DNA of 64,000 nucleotides from Tessaracoccus defluvii (GTDB lineage Bacteria > Actinomycetota > Actinomycetes > Propionibacteriales > Propionibacteriaceae): assembly GCF_014489575.1 (NCBI RefSeq), contig NZ_CP060789.1, positions 2,294,001 through 2,358,000 of the forward strand, written 5' to 3'. Positions 35,281 through 43,883 of the stretch are shown in pieces. The first letter of the stretch is position 1, and every line of letters begins with the position of its first letter. The translations under genes and the position numbers were made by a program. The notes under the pieces are model-generated. The model was not told the origin of the DNA and ran no database searches. It saw nothing but the letters and a program-made list of their open reading frames with translations.

Positions 35281-36570
35281 TCACTCGCCGTCGAGGAACC
35301 AGACCTTGACCGCCTCACCCGGCCGCACCAGCTCAACGTGCTCATCCATCACGATCAACACATTCGACTCCGCCAGCTGCCCCAGCGCGTACGGCGACGT
35401 CACCTGCGTCACGTGCGTGACCTTCTGATCCGACACAGTCTGGCCCCGCAGTAGATGCAGCTGCCCCTCGTTCGAACGCAGCGTGCCCGTCGCGATCGCC
35501 CGCCCCGGGCGCGGACCCGTGTCCGCCCCCATCAGCTGGCGCAGCAGCGGCTTGGCGAACACGTGGAACGTCACGTAGGCGCTGACCGGGTTGCCCGGCA
35601 GCATCAGCATCGGCACCTGCTCGTCGCCGACAAGCCCGAACGTCTGCGTGCTGCCCGGCGACATGGCCACATTGGCCTCGTCGACCAGCCCGATCTCCTT
35701 CATCACCGCGACCATCGCCTCGTAGTCCTCGCGGCTGCCGCCGGTGGCGGAGATGACGAGGTCGGCGCGGATCAGCTGATCGGTGATGACCTGCTTGATG
35801 GTCTCGCGGTCGTTGGTGTGGACGGCGACGCGGAACACCGTCGCGCCGACGGCCCGGGCCGCGGCGGCGATCATGTACGAGTTGGCGTCGGCGGACTCCC
35901 CTGGGGCCAGCTCGACACCCGGCTCCACCAGATTGTCGCCCGAGCTGATCACCACGACGCGCGGCCGGGGCCGCACCATCGCCTTGTCGATGCCGGCACC
36001 GGCCAGCAGCCCGATGGCGCGTTCGGTGAGGATGTCACCCTGGCTCAGCAGCCGGGTGCCCAGCGCGAGATGCTCGCCGGCGGCACGGACGTACTCTCCC
36101 GCCTCGACCTTCTCGATTAGCGTGGCCCTCCCTTCCTCGACCGTGGCGAACGTGCCGGGAAGGACGGCGTTGGCGCCGGCCGGCAGCACATCGCCCGGCT
36201 GCACCGGAAGGGCCGCACCAATGGGCAGCCGGTCGTCGACGGCGTCGACCACGTCCAGCGTCTCGACGAGCCGCCCGTCGTCCTCGGTGAGGTCGCTGGA
36301 ACGCACCGCGTAGCCGTCGACCTTCGCGGTCGAGAACGCGGGGACGGAGATCATCGAGTCGATGTCCTCACACACCACCTGGTTCCAGCCCTCGAGCAGC
36401 GTCATGCCGAACGGCCGCAGCGGATCGACCAGGCTGAGCAGGTACGCGGTGTGATCGGCGACGCTCCGCAGCCCGGCCTCATTGAGGGCGGGCGGCTCGG
36501 GGAGACGGGGCTCCTCGACGACCTCCTCGTCGACGACGGGCTCCTGCTTACTACGGGCGAACCATGCCAT
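35281..36570 (-). CDS. glp: Gephyrin-like molybdotransferase (MoeA family)
   Basis: 429 aa, ATG 36570. It inserts molybdate into adenylated molybdopterin in cofactor synthesis. A non-MoeA N-terminal tail precedes the MoeA core: PFGMTLLEGWNQVVCEDI, KVDGYAVRSSDL, LPAGANAVL, the MPT-binding SATGGSREDYEAMVAVM and MLMLPGNPVSAYVTF. Family members in actinobacteria ('Glp') often stand next to 5-formyl-THF cyclo-ligase, as here; the two are divergent, with starts 18 bases apart. Molybdenum-cofactor dependence would fit anaerobic respiration. Confidence 0.9.
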   Translation of the reverse strand: MAWFARSKQEPVVDEEVVEEPRLPEPPALNEAGLRSVADHTAYLLSLVDPLRPFGMTLLEGWNQVVCEDIDSMISVPAFSTAKVDGYAVRSSDLTEDDGRLVETLDVVDAVDDRLPIGAALPVQPGDVLPAGANAVLPGTFATVEEGRATLIEKVEAGEYVRAAGEHLALGTRLLSQGDILTERAIGLLAGAGIDKAMVRPRPRVVVISSGDNLVEPGVELAPGESADANSYMIAAAARAVGATVFRVAVHTNDRETIKQVITDQLIRADLVISATGGSREDYEAMVAVMKEIGLVDEANVAMSPGSTQTFGLVGDEQVPMLMLPGNPVSAYVTFHVFAKPLLRQLMGADTGPRPGRAIATGTLRSNEGQLHLLRGQTVSDQKVTHVTQVTSPYALGQLAESNVLIVMDEHVELVRPGEAVKVWFLDGE

Positions 36571-36588
36571 GGCCCCTACGATAGGCCA

Positions 36589-37164
36589 ATGCCTCAGGAC
36601 CCCTCGAAGGACGCGCTGCGCCTCGCCGTCCTATCGGCGCGGGAACTGGTCACGGCGGCCGATTGGGCCGCCGAGGACGCCTCCCGCACCGCCGCGCTCC
36701 TAGCCATCGCCGATCGGATGACGCCGGGGACGGTGGCGCTGTACGCGTCGCGGCCCGGCGAACCCGGCACCGACGCACTGCTCGACGGGTTCACCGCGCG
36801 CGGCTGGGACATCCTGCTGCCGGTGATCGCGAAGCGCGTCTACTGGGCGCGCCTGGAGCCGGAGACGGAGCTGGTCGTCGGCTGGGGAGGCATCCCGCAG
36901 CCAGCCGGGTCGCGGCTGCCTGCTGAGGCGCTGGCGGAGGCGACGTTGATCGTCGCGCCGTGCCTGGCGCTCGGGGAGGACCTGACCCGGCTGGGCACCG
37001 GCGGCGGCTGGTACGACAGGGCCCTGCTGCACCGCTCCCCCGCCGCGCCCGTGGTGGCCCTGACGCGGGAGGCGGAGCTGCTGCCGACGGTGCCGGTGGA
37101 GCCGCACGATCAGCGCGTCGACGGCTACGTGACGGAGCACCGTTCGGTACTCGTTGATCGGTGA
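36589..37164 (+). CDS. 5-formyltetrahydrofolate cyclo-ligase
   Basis: 191 aa, ATG 36589. It converts 5-formyl-THF to methenyl-THF with ATP. The hallmark GTGGGWYDRALLHR lies near the C-terminus, and ALRLAVLSARELV near the N-terminus matches the K/R-rich start of the family. Length is normal for the family. It is divergent from glp with only 18 bases between, so promoters overlap the coding starts. FmdB follows downstream. Confidence 0.88.
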   Translation: MPQDPSKDALRLAVLSARELVTAADWAAEDASRTAALLAIADRMTPGTVALYASRPGEPGTDALLDGFTARGWDILLPVIAKRVYWARLEPETELVVGWGGIPQPAGSRLPAEALAEATLIVAPCLALGEDLTRLGTGGGWYDRALLHRSPAAPVVALTREAELLPTVPVEPHDQRVDGYVTEHRSVLVDR

Positions 37165-37254
37165 ACTACCATGGTGGGCGGTCGCCCCCTTCGAGACGCC
37201 GCTCGTACCTCACGGCTCCTCAGGGAGCGAAACTGTTGTCGTCCAGAGGAACAC

Positions 37255-37533
37255 ATGCCCACCTATCAGTACCGTTGCACCGCCTGCGCCGCCGACCTCG
37301 AGGTCGTCCAGAAGTTCACCGACCCGTCCCTGACGGTATGCCCCGAATGCGACGGCGAACTGCGCAAGGTCTTCAACGCGGTGGGCGTCGTGTTCAAGGG
37401 CTCGGGCTTCTACAAGACCGACTCCCGCTCCTCCTCGAAGCCGTCGGGCTCCCCAAAGCCCGCGGAATCGAAGCCGTCCGAGTCGAAGCCGGCGGCCAAG
37501 ATCGACTCCTCGAAGGTCGCCGCCACCTCCTGA
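37255..37533 (+). CDS. FmdB-family zinc-ribbon protein
   Basis: 92 aa, ATG 37255, preceded by AGAGGA. Zinc ribbon: MPTYQYRCTACAADLEV with CTAC, then VCPECDGELRKVF with CPEC. A Ser/Lys/Pro-rich tail follows (SSSKPSGSPKPAESKPSES). The family is widespread and probably regulatory; its exact role is unknown. The 5-FCL/FmdB/SAF/MscL order is common in actinobacteria. Confidence 0.9.
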   Translation: MPTYQYRCTACAADLEVVQKFTDPSLTVCPECDGELRKVFNAVGVVFKGSGFYKTDSRSSSKPSGSPKPAESKPSESKPAAKIDSSKVAATS

Positions 37534-37581
37534 CCCCTGTGGACAGCGGGCGGTGACTCCCCCGGCGCCCCACAACGGAGC

Positions 37582-38202
37582 ATGCGCCGGATCACTGAGA
37601 GTCTCGTCTCCTTCGTCTCCTGGCATCGCCGTGCCGTCGGTGCCCTGCTCGCCGTCCTGGCCGTCTTGACGCTCGGCCACTCCCTCGCGTTGGGCCCGCC
37701 CACGACCGCGGTGGTGATGGTCACCGCCCCGATCGCCGCGGGCTCCGAGATCCGCGACGGCGACGTCGCCGTCCGCGACCTCCCCACCGCAGCTCTGCCG
37801 GAGGCGGCGTTCACCGACAGGGCCGACGTCGTCGGCCAGACCGCCGCCGTCTCGCTGCCCCACGGCACGATCCTGCAGCCGACGCTGCTCACCACCACAA
37901 CGCAGCCCGAGTCCGGGCGCGCCGTCGTGCCGATCTCCGTGCGCGACCCCACCCTGCGCGACCTGCTGCGGGCCGGTGACGTCATCTCGCTGGTGGCGTC
38001 GGGCGGCGAGTTCGTCGAGGTGGTCTGCTCCGACGCCCGGGTGCTGACGATCCCGGCGCGGGAGGCGTCCGGCTCGGCCGTCGCCCTGGCGACGGGATCC
38101 CGCAACGGGCTGATCCTGGTCGACGTGCCCGCCCCCGACGCAGGCCTGGTCGCCGCGCTGGGTCAGGATGGGCAGCTGGGGGTGGTCATCGGCCGACTGT
38201 GA
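37582..38202 (+). CDS. SAF-domain membrane-anchored protein (CpaB/RcpC-like)
   Basis: 206 aa, ATG 37582. One membrane helix (AVGALLAVLAVLTLGHSLAL) is followed by a SAF domain (VVMVTAPIAAGSEIRDGDVA, VVGQTAAVSLPHGTILQPTL). CpaB proteins assemble Flp pili, but no other pilus gene is present, and single SAF proteins in this gene string are common in actinobacteria with unknown function. Confidence 0.8.
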   Translation: MRRITESLVSFVSWHRRAVGALLAVLAVLTLGHSLALGPPTTAVVMVTAPIAAGSEIRDGDVAVRDLPTAALPEAAFTDRADVVGQTAAVSLPHGTILQPTLLTTTTQPESGRAVVPISVRDPTLRDLLRAGDVISLVASGGEFVEVVCSDARVLTIPAREASGSAVALATGSRNGLILVDVPAPDAGLVAALGQDGQLGVVIGRL

Positions 38203-38257
38203 CCATCACGGGTTCGCCTCCCGGGTCTGCGCCCCCGCCGCGGCTACTCTCATCGCC

Positions 38258-38626
38258 ATGAAGGGTTTCAAAGAATTTCTGCTGCGCGGCAACCTCATCG
38301 AGCTCGCCGTCGCATTCATCATCGGCGCCGCGTTCAGCTCGGTCGTCGAGTCGTTCACCGCTCTGTTCATCGACCTGCTGGGCAAGCTGGGCGGCCAGCC
38401 CGACTTCTCGTCGGTCTCCGTCGCCGGCATCGGCGTCGGCGCCTTCCTGACGGCGCTCGTCTCGTTCGTGCTGACGGCCGCCGTCGTCTACTTCGGCGTC
38501 GTGCTGCCCTACAACAAGGCCAAGGCGTTCGCCGACCGCAACAAGCCGGTCGAGGAGGCCGCCCCGACCTCCGAGGAGCTCCTCGCGCAGATCCGCGACG
38601 AGCTGCGGGCCCAGCGCAACAGCTAA
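38258..38626 (+). CDS. mscL: Large-conductance mechanosensitive channel MscL
   Basis: 122 aa, ATG 38258. A pentameric pressure-relief channel of the inner membrane. The N-terminal amphipathic MKGFKEFLLRGNLIELAVAF is diagnostic; TM1 (VAFIIGAAFSSVVESFTALF) and TM2 (FLTALVSFVLTAAVVYFGVV) follow, and a charged C-terminal helix ends RDELRAQRNS. Length is normal. The stop overlaps the convergent hypothetical gene by 4 bases. Confidence 0.94.
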   Translation: MKGFKEFLLRGNLIELAVAFIIGAAFSSVVESFTALFIDLLGKLGGQPDFSSVSVAGIGVGAFLTALVSFVLTAAVVYFGVVLPYNKAKAFADRNKPVEEAAPTSEELLAQIRDELRAQRNS

Positions 38627-38970
38627 CCCCAGTGCGGCGGCCGGTCCTGGATCAGCCGCCGCTCATCAGCGTTCATCGGACGTGTGGCTGGCCGGGCCGG
38701 TTCGAGCCCGGTCAGCCCCGACACCCTGCGGGCCTCCGCCAGCGCCGCATCGAAGCGCGCGAACCCGACGGAGCGCAGCCGCTCCACCTCCACCGGGAAG
38801 GGCCACGGCTCCCGCCGCTCCTGCCTCCCGTGCCGCAGCTCGGCCAACGCCTCGGGCGTCCAGCCCAGTTCCGCCAGCTCTGCGACGACGGCGTCCGCCG
38901 ACGTCAGCGGCAGGAGCTCGCCGGTGAGGGCGAGCCCCAACGCCACCGCCAGGTCGGCGTCAGTGCCCAA
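38623..38970 (-). CDS. Hypothetical protein downstream of UGPase
   Basis: About 115 aa, overlapping the UGPase stop. TTG 38970 is chosen because the frame has strongly GC-biased third positions from there; ATG 39009 is an alternative. The helical sequence ALTGELLPLTSADAVVAELA, RHGRQERREPWPFPVEVERL ends in NADERRLIQDRPPHWG. I do not recognise the family. It is probably translated together with UGPase. Confidence 0.55.
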   Translation of the reverse strand: MGTDADLAVALGLALTGELLPLTSADAVVAELAELGWTPEALAELRHGRQERREPWPFPVEVERLRSVGFARFDAALAEARRVSGLTGLEPARPATRPMNADERRLIQDRPPHWG

Positions 38971-40339
38971 TGCGGGCGCCGTCCTGCACCTGCGACGGCT
39001 CGCCCGCATCTGCCAGCTCAGCCTCGCCGACGACGACGACCCCGCTGCCGAACGTCCAGTCACCCTTGACCTTCAGCGACTTCGCCTTCTTCAGCGACGG
39101 CGCGCACGGGATGCGCTCCGTGAAGTCGTCTACCAGCTTGAAGTACTTCGAGTCGAGGCTGATCTCCGGCGTGCGGTCGGTGCGGGCCACCAGCCGTCCC
39201 TCGGCGGTCAGCTCGTAGACGTCGGAGCGCAGCAGCAGCAGCTCGTTGGTCGTCTTCACGGGCAGGAAGCGGTCGCGGCCGACGCAGATCGCCGTGGCGC
39301 CCGGGAACACCTCGATCGCCGCGCCCATCGCGGACTCGACCTGGATGACCGGCGTCGACGACGGATCCGACGGGTCGACCGTCTTCTCGTTGCGGATCAG
39401 CGGCAGGCCGAGCACGGAGTTGCGCTCGGTCAGCGCCTCGCGCAGCTTCGCCAGGTCGAACCACAGGTTGTTGGTGTGGAAGAACGGGTGACGGTACTCG
39501 TCGGTGAAGAAGTCCATCTCCTCCGGTGCCGTCTGCGCGGTGTCGCGCAGGATCAGCTGCCCGTCGGCCTTCCGGATGGCCAGATGGCCGCCCTTCTTGT
39601 CGTTGACGGTGCGGCGGCACACCTCGGCGGCGTACGGGGCGCCCGAGTGGGCGAACCAGCCGGCGATCGTCGCGTTCGGCACGGCGCCCAGGTTGTCGCC
39701 GTTGGAGACGCAGGCGTAGCGGTAGCCCTGCTCGAGCAACTGGTCGAGGATGCCGGAGCCCTCGAGCGCCGGGTACAGGTCGCCGTGGCCGGGCGGGCAC
39801 CACTCGAGCGACGGGTCGGCCGGCCACTCGACGGGGGTCAGGTCGTCGGCGCGCAGCTTCGGCTCCTGGTTCTGCAGGAAGCTGAGCGGCAGGTCGTCGA
39901 CGGGGAGCTCCGGGTACTTCCGCAGGAAGTTGAGGGTGTCCTCCTCCGTGCGGAACGAGTTCATCAGCAGCAGCGGCAGCCGGGCGCCGTAGCGCTCGCG
40001 GGCGGCCAGCACCTGGCGGACGAGCAGGTCGAGGAACGTGTAGCCGTCGCGCACCTTGAGGAGCGTCTTGGCCTTGTCGAGCCCCATCGACGTGCCGAGG
40101 CCGCCGTTGAGCTTGATGACGACGGTCTTGTCGATGGCGGCGCGCGCATCCTCGTTGGTGACGTCGATGTCCGCGAGCATGGGCGGATCGAGCAGCGGAG
40201 CGATGCTGTCCTCACGGATCACACCGGTCGCACCGGACTCCAGCAGTTCATAGAACCGGGAGAAAACCTCGATCGCGGGGGTGGACACCCCGGCGTCGAT
40301 CATCTTCTGACGGGCAGCCTGCAGGCCAGCTTCCGACAC
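38960..40339 (-). CDS. UTP-glucose-1-phosphate uridylyltransferase (UGP1 family)
   Basis: 459 aa from GTG 40339, with AAGGGA upstream; the frame to 40408 lacks an RBS. It makes UDP-glucose from UTP and glucose-1-phosphate. The nucleotide-binding loop IKLNGGLGTSMGLDKAKT (about residues 75-92) and LPLLLMNSFRTEEDTL, CVSNGDNLGAVPN and FHTNNLWFDL are typical of the eukaryotic-like UGP1 family rather than bacterial GalU. UDP-glucose serves glycogen, trehalose and wall glycan synthesis. Confidence 0.92.
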   Translation of the reverse strand: MSEAGLQAARQKMIDAGVSTPAIEVFSRFYELLESGATGVIREDSIAPLLDPPMLADIDVTNEDARAAIDKTVVIKLNGGLGTSMGLDKAKTLLKVRDGYTFLDLLVRQVLAARERYGARLPLLLMNSFRTEEDTLNFLRKYPELPVDDLPLSFLQNQEPKLRADDLTPVEWPADPSLEWCPPGHGDLYPALEGSGILDQLLEQGYRYACVSNGDNLGAVPNATIAGWFAHSGAPYAAEVCRRTVNDKKGGHLAIRKADGQLILRDTAQTAPEEMDFFTDEYRHPFFHTNNLWFDLAKLREALTERNSVLGLPLIRNEKTVDPSDPSSTPVIQVESAMGAAIEVFPGATAICVGRDRFLPVKTTNELLLLRSDVYELTAEGRLVARTDRTPEISLDSKYFKLVDDFTERIPCAPSLKKAKSLKVKGDWTFGSGVVVVGEAELADAGEPSQVQDGARIGH

Positions 40340-40433
40340 AGCGATTCCCTTCGTAGGTGAACGAGCCGATACTAGCCACCCGCCGCGCCAGCCGGAACAT
40401 CCGGGCATCCCGGCTGGGCGGGTCCCCTCCCCG

Positions 40434-41318
40434 TCAGCCCTTCACGGCCCCGCTCGTCATGCCCGCGACGATCTGCCTGTTGAAGAAGATGTACATGATC
40501 AGCGGCGGGATCGTGATGAGCAGAATGTTGGTGAACAGCAGGTTCCACTGGCTCACGTTCTGCGACTGGAAGTTGTAGAGCGTGAGCTGGACCGTGACGT
40601 TCTTGTCTCCCGGCAGGAAGTACAGCGGGCCAGTGAAGTCGTTGAAGACGGCGACGGCCTGGACGACGATCACCGTCACCATCACCGGCTTCAGCAGCGG
40701 CATGATCACCGTGAAGAACAGCCGCAGAGGCCCGGCACCGTCGAGCAGCGCCGCCTCGTCGAGCTCCCGCGGGATGGTCGCCACGAACGCCTTGAACAGA
40801 AGGATCGAGAACGACAGCCCGAAGGTGACCTCGATGAGGATCATGCCCGGCATCGTCTTGAACAGGCCGAGGCTCTGCATCACCCACACGGTCGGCACGA
40901 TGGCCGGCGGCACGATGAGCCCGGCCATCACCAGGAAGTTCAGCGCCACGTTCCAGCGGGACTTGCGGCGCTGCAGGATGTAACCCGCCATGCCGGCCAG
41001 CACCACCATGATGGTGACGCTCGTGACCGTCAGGACGGTGCTGTTGATGAAGGCGCGCAGCAGCATGAAGTTGCGGGTCGCGATGACCTCGGCGATGTTG
41101 TCGAACAGGAACCAGCCCTGCTTCGGCAGCGAGAACTCCAGCAGCGACGCCTCCCGCTTCGACTTGGCGGCCGTCAGGAAGATGAATGCGAACGGCACGA
41201 TGAACACGATCACCGACGCGATGATCGCCACCACACCTGCGACGTAGCGCGACCAGAACCGCTGCCTGGATATGGAGGCGCCGGAGCTGGGGCGGGTGGT
41301 CTGTGTGAGGGTGCTCAT
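40434..41318 (-). CDS. Carbohydrate ABC transporter permease (MalG type)
   Basis: 294 aa from ATG 41318, overlapping the upstream permease stop (ATGA); the frame to 41732 is a shadow. Six membrane helices. The EAA loop ELDEAALLDGAGPLRLFFTV contacts the ATPase, and the C-terminus ends FNRQIVAGMTSGAVKG, as in CUT1 MalG proteins. Together with 41315-42247 and 42322-43641 it forms a sugar importer. No ATPase is encoded here, so a shared MsiK-like ATPase is likely. Confidence 0.92.
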   Translation of the reverse strand: MSTLTQTTRPSSGASISRQRFWSRYVAGVVAIIASVIVFIVPFAFIFLTAAKSKREASLLEFSLPKQGWFLFDNIAEVIATRNFMLLRAFINSTVLTVTSVTIMVVLAGMAGYILQRRKSRWNVALNFLVMAGLIVPPAIVPTVWVMQSLGLFKTMPGMILIEVTFGLSFSILLFKAFVATIPRELDEAALLDGAGPLRLFFTVIMPLLKPVMVTVIVVQAVAVFNDFTGPLYFLPGDKNVTVQLTLYNFQSQNVSQWNLLFTNILLITIPPLIMYIFFNRQIVAGMTSGAVKG

Positions 41319-42247
41319 AGCTCCACCTGCTTCTTGGTGATGAGGTGCGAGATCGGCAGGATGATGACGGTCACGACGATGAAGAGGACGACGTTGCCGG
41401 CCGTCGACAACCCGTAGAACCCGGCCTGGTACTGCTTGTAGATGACCGACCCGATGACGTCGCTGGTGAAGCCGGGCCCACCCTTGGTCATGGCCCAGAT
41501 GAGGTCGAACGACCGGAGCCCGCTGATCAGCGACAGCAGGATGACGGTGCCCATGGCGGGCTGCACGAGCGGAAGGGTGATGGTGCGGAAGCGCTGCCAG
41601 GCAGTGGCGCCGTCGACGCGGGCCGCCTCGTAGTACTCCTGCGGGATAGCCACCAGGCCGGCGATGAAGATGAGGGTGGCGATGCCGATGCCCTTCCAGA
41701 CGTCGACCATCGCGATCGACATGAGCGCCCACGCCGGGTCGGTCAGCCAGCCGGGGCCGTTGATCCCGACGAGGCGGAGGGTCTCATTGATGAGCCCGTC
41801 GAACGGGTCCATCAGCACCTTGAATGTGACGCCGACGCCGACGGTCGAGACCAGGACGGGGAAGAAGATGGTGGAGCGGAGGTAGCCGCGGCCGAGGATC
41901 GTGCTCGTCAGCAGCATGCCGAGCGCCAGCCCGAGCACCACCTTCGCGCCGGAGGTGACGAAGCCGTAGACGAATGTGTTGATGAAGCCCTTGAGCAGCA
42001 TCGGCTCGGTGAAGAACTGTCTGAAGTTGGCGAGCCCGATGAACTCGGTCTCGAACAGGGTCCAGCGGGTGAGGCTGAAGTAGAACGACGCGAAGGTGGG
42101 CACTGCGAACAGCACCACGTACAACACGACCGTGGGTATGTAGAACCACAAGGGGTAGAACCGGCCGCCGATGTCGCGTCGCCGGCGTCGCGGCGGGTCG
42201 GCTACCTCGGTGGGCGGGTCTTCTCTGAGCAACGTCTCTGTCGTCAT
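41315..42247 (-). CDS. Carbohydrate ABC transporter permease (MalF type)
   Basis: 310 aa, ATG 42247. Six or more helices with SFYFSLTRWTLFETEFIGLA and the EAA loop EYYEAARVDGATAWQRFRTI, typical of CUT1 MalF-like permeases. An arginine-rich N-terminal tail (PPRRRRRDIGG) is common in actinobacterial members. It is the middle gene of the binding-protein/permease operon; the intergenic gap to the binding protein is 74 bases. Substrate unknown; a rhamnoside is suggested by the divergent rhamnosidase. Confidence 0.92.
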   Translation of the reverse strand: MTTETLLREDPPTEVADPPRRRRRDIGGRFYPLWFYIPTVVLYVVLFAVPTFASFYFSLTRWTLFETEFIGLANFRQFFTEPMLLKGFINTFVYGFVTSGAKVVLGLALGMLLTSTILGRGYLRSTIFFPVLVSTVGVGVTFKVLMDPFDGLINETLRLVGINGPGWLTDPAWALMSIAMVDVWKGIGIATLIFIAGLVAIPQEYYEAARVDGATAWQRFRTITLPLVQPAMGTVILLSLISGLRSFDLIWAMTKGGPGFTSDVIGSVIYKQYQAGFYGLSTAGNVVLFIVVTVIILPISHLITKKQVEL

Positions 42248-42321
42248 GGGAACTCCGGTCAGGGGTGGGGCCCTCCGGAGAGGGCCCCACCACGGGTGTC
42301 AGGGCTATCGGACGGTGCGGC

Positions 42322-43641
42322 CTACCAGCCTTCGAGCCCGAGCTGCTGCGCCTGCTTCTTGACGTCCTCGTCGTAGAGGGCGGCGCCGTCCTCGGCCGAC
42401 CGGATGCCGGAGCCGACCTCGACCAGGATGTTCTCCAGGTTCGGGCCCTTGATCGGCGAGAGGTACTCGAGCGCGGGCTTCGACTTGCCGGCATCGACGT
42501 AGCCCTGCATGTCCTTCAGCATGGCCGGGACGCTGTCGGGGAGCTTGCAGCTGCTGATGGCGTAGGGGCCGGACGGCACGAGGTACTCGTTCTGGATCGC
42601 GCAGCCGTCCTCGCTGTTCATGAACGCCACGAACTTCTTGGCGGCCTCGAGCTTGGCGCCCTCGGTGGTCTTCGGGATGTACATGGCGTTGGGCAGCCAC
42701 ATCGTCAGGTTGGTGTTGGCCGCGTCGATGGCGGGCACCGGGAAGACGCCGACGTCGTCGATGTGCTCCGGGTAGTTCTGGCTGAGGTTGCTGATGGCGC
42801 CGGTGAGCATCGGGTAGTGCGCGGCCTCACCGGTGGCGATCCAGCCGATGCCGGTGTCGAAGCGGGCCGAGGCGAAGTCCTCGTTGAACCAGCCGGCCTT
42901 GAACGACTCCTCCAGATACTTGAAGCTCTGCAGCGCGGGCATGTCGGCGAACTTGGCCTCGTTGGCCGTGTACTTGTCCGCCCAGTCCGGATCCTGCGCC
43001 TGGACGTTGGCGAAGTCGCCCAGCACGTACAACTGGCTGGAGAACGTGTCGCCGTAGGTCTGGACGACGGCGGTCTTGCCCGCGGCCTTGATCTTCTCGT
43101 TGTTGGCGGCGTAATCGGCCCACGACTGCGGGATCTCGAGGCCCAGCTCCTTGTAGAGGGGCTTGTTGTAGAGGATGCCGCCGGCCTGCGTGGAGCCCCA
43201 CGGCGCGCCGTAGACGCCGTTCTTCGTCGACACGACCGCCGTCATCGACGGGTCCATGTCCTTCATCCACGGCTCGTCGGAGAGGTCGACGAGGTTCTGG
43301 TCGGGGTTGATGGCCTGCAGCAGCGAGCCGGAGTTGTAGAAGAAGACGTCGGCCATCTCGCCGGTCGCCAGGCGCGTCTTGGTGAGGTTGTCGCCCTCGG
43401 TGCCCGCCGGCTGGGTCTCCAGCGTGACCTTGATGTCGGGATTCGCGTCCTGGAAGGCCGCGATCAGCGCATCGGACGACGACGTGTTGTCGTCCGACAT
43501 GGGCACCAGGAAGGTGATCTCGACGGGCGAGCCGGCGTCGCCGCCGCCTCCCGGTGCGCCTTCCTCGCCGCCACAGGCGGCGAGGGGAACCACGAGCGCC
43601 AGCGCCCCGAGGGCGGCGGCGATACGGATACGTCTGGTCAT
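42322..43641 (-). CDS. Extracellular sugar-binding lipoprotein of ABC importer
   Basis: 439 aa from ATG 43641, with AAAGGC upstream. The lipoprotein signal peptide RIAAALGALALVVPLAAC ends in the lipobox LAAC; the mature protein begins at Cys with a Gly-rich linker. The CUT1 binding-protein fold is seen in VEITFLVPMSDDNTSSSDAL, PDIKVTLETQPAGTEGDNL, GWIATGEAAHYPMLTGAISN. Likely control is by a LacI-type repressor at the palindrome 43700-43711 in its leader. The ligand is probably a rhamnose-containing sugar. Confidence 0.93.
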   Translation of the reverse strand: MTRRIRIAAALGALALVVPLAACGGEEGAPGGGGDAGSPVEITFLVPMSDDNTSSSDALIAAFQDANPDIKVTLETQPAGTEGDNLTKTRLATGEMADVFFYNSGSLLQAINPDQNLVDLSDEPWMKDMDPSMTAVVSTKNGVYGAPWGSTQAGGILYNKPLYKELGLEIPQSWADYAANNEKIKAAGKTAVVQTYGDTFSSQLYVLGDFANVQAQDPDWADKYTANEAKFADMPALQSFKYLEESFKAGWFNEDFASARFDTGIGWIATGEAAHYPMLTGAISNLSQNYPEHIDDVGVFPVPAIDAANTNLTMWLPNAMYIPKTTEGAKLEAAKKFVAFMNSEDGCAIQNEYLVPSGPYAISSCKLPDSVPAMLKDMQGYVDAGKSKPALEYLSPIKGPNLENILVEVGSGIRSAEDGAALYDEDVKKQAQQLGLEGW

Positions 43642-43699
43642 GTCTAGCCTTTCGATTCTGTCGTCCTTGACATGAGTGAAGGTGGAAAGTGTTCCTCCT

Positions 43700-43711
43700 T
43701 GAAACCTTTCA
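43700..43711. promoter_or_regulatory. LacI-like operator in the leader of the ABC importer
   Basis: TGAAACCTTTCA, a perfect TGAAA/TTTCA palindrome 59 bases upstream of the binding-protein ATG on the minus strand. It shares half-sites with the second palindrome at 43793-43806, which suggests one regulator for both divergent units. Confidence 0.6.
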
Positions 43712-43786
43712 GGTAAGAACGTAACCATTCCCGGGGCGCAGGTCAACCCCTTCGGTAGGTCACAGTTTCGCAACGATCGTCCGGCC

Positions 43787-43815
43787 TTGACACGTTTCAT
43801 GAAACGATTCAGACT
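43787..43815 (+). promoter_or_regulatory. Promoter with internal LacI-like operator for the rhamnosidase gene
   Basis: A -35 box TTGACA at 43787-43792 and a weak -10 CAGACT at 43810-43815 are spaced by 17 bases. The spacer is filled by the 14-bp palindrome CGTTTCATGAAACG (43793-43806). A repressor bound there would block RNA polymerase directly. The start codon follows at 43884. Confidence 0.6.
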
Positions 43816-43883
43816 GGAGCCGACCGCCCACCGGACACCGTTGCCCGGGGGCCGGTCACCGTCCCCACGACCTCAGGATCAGC

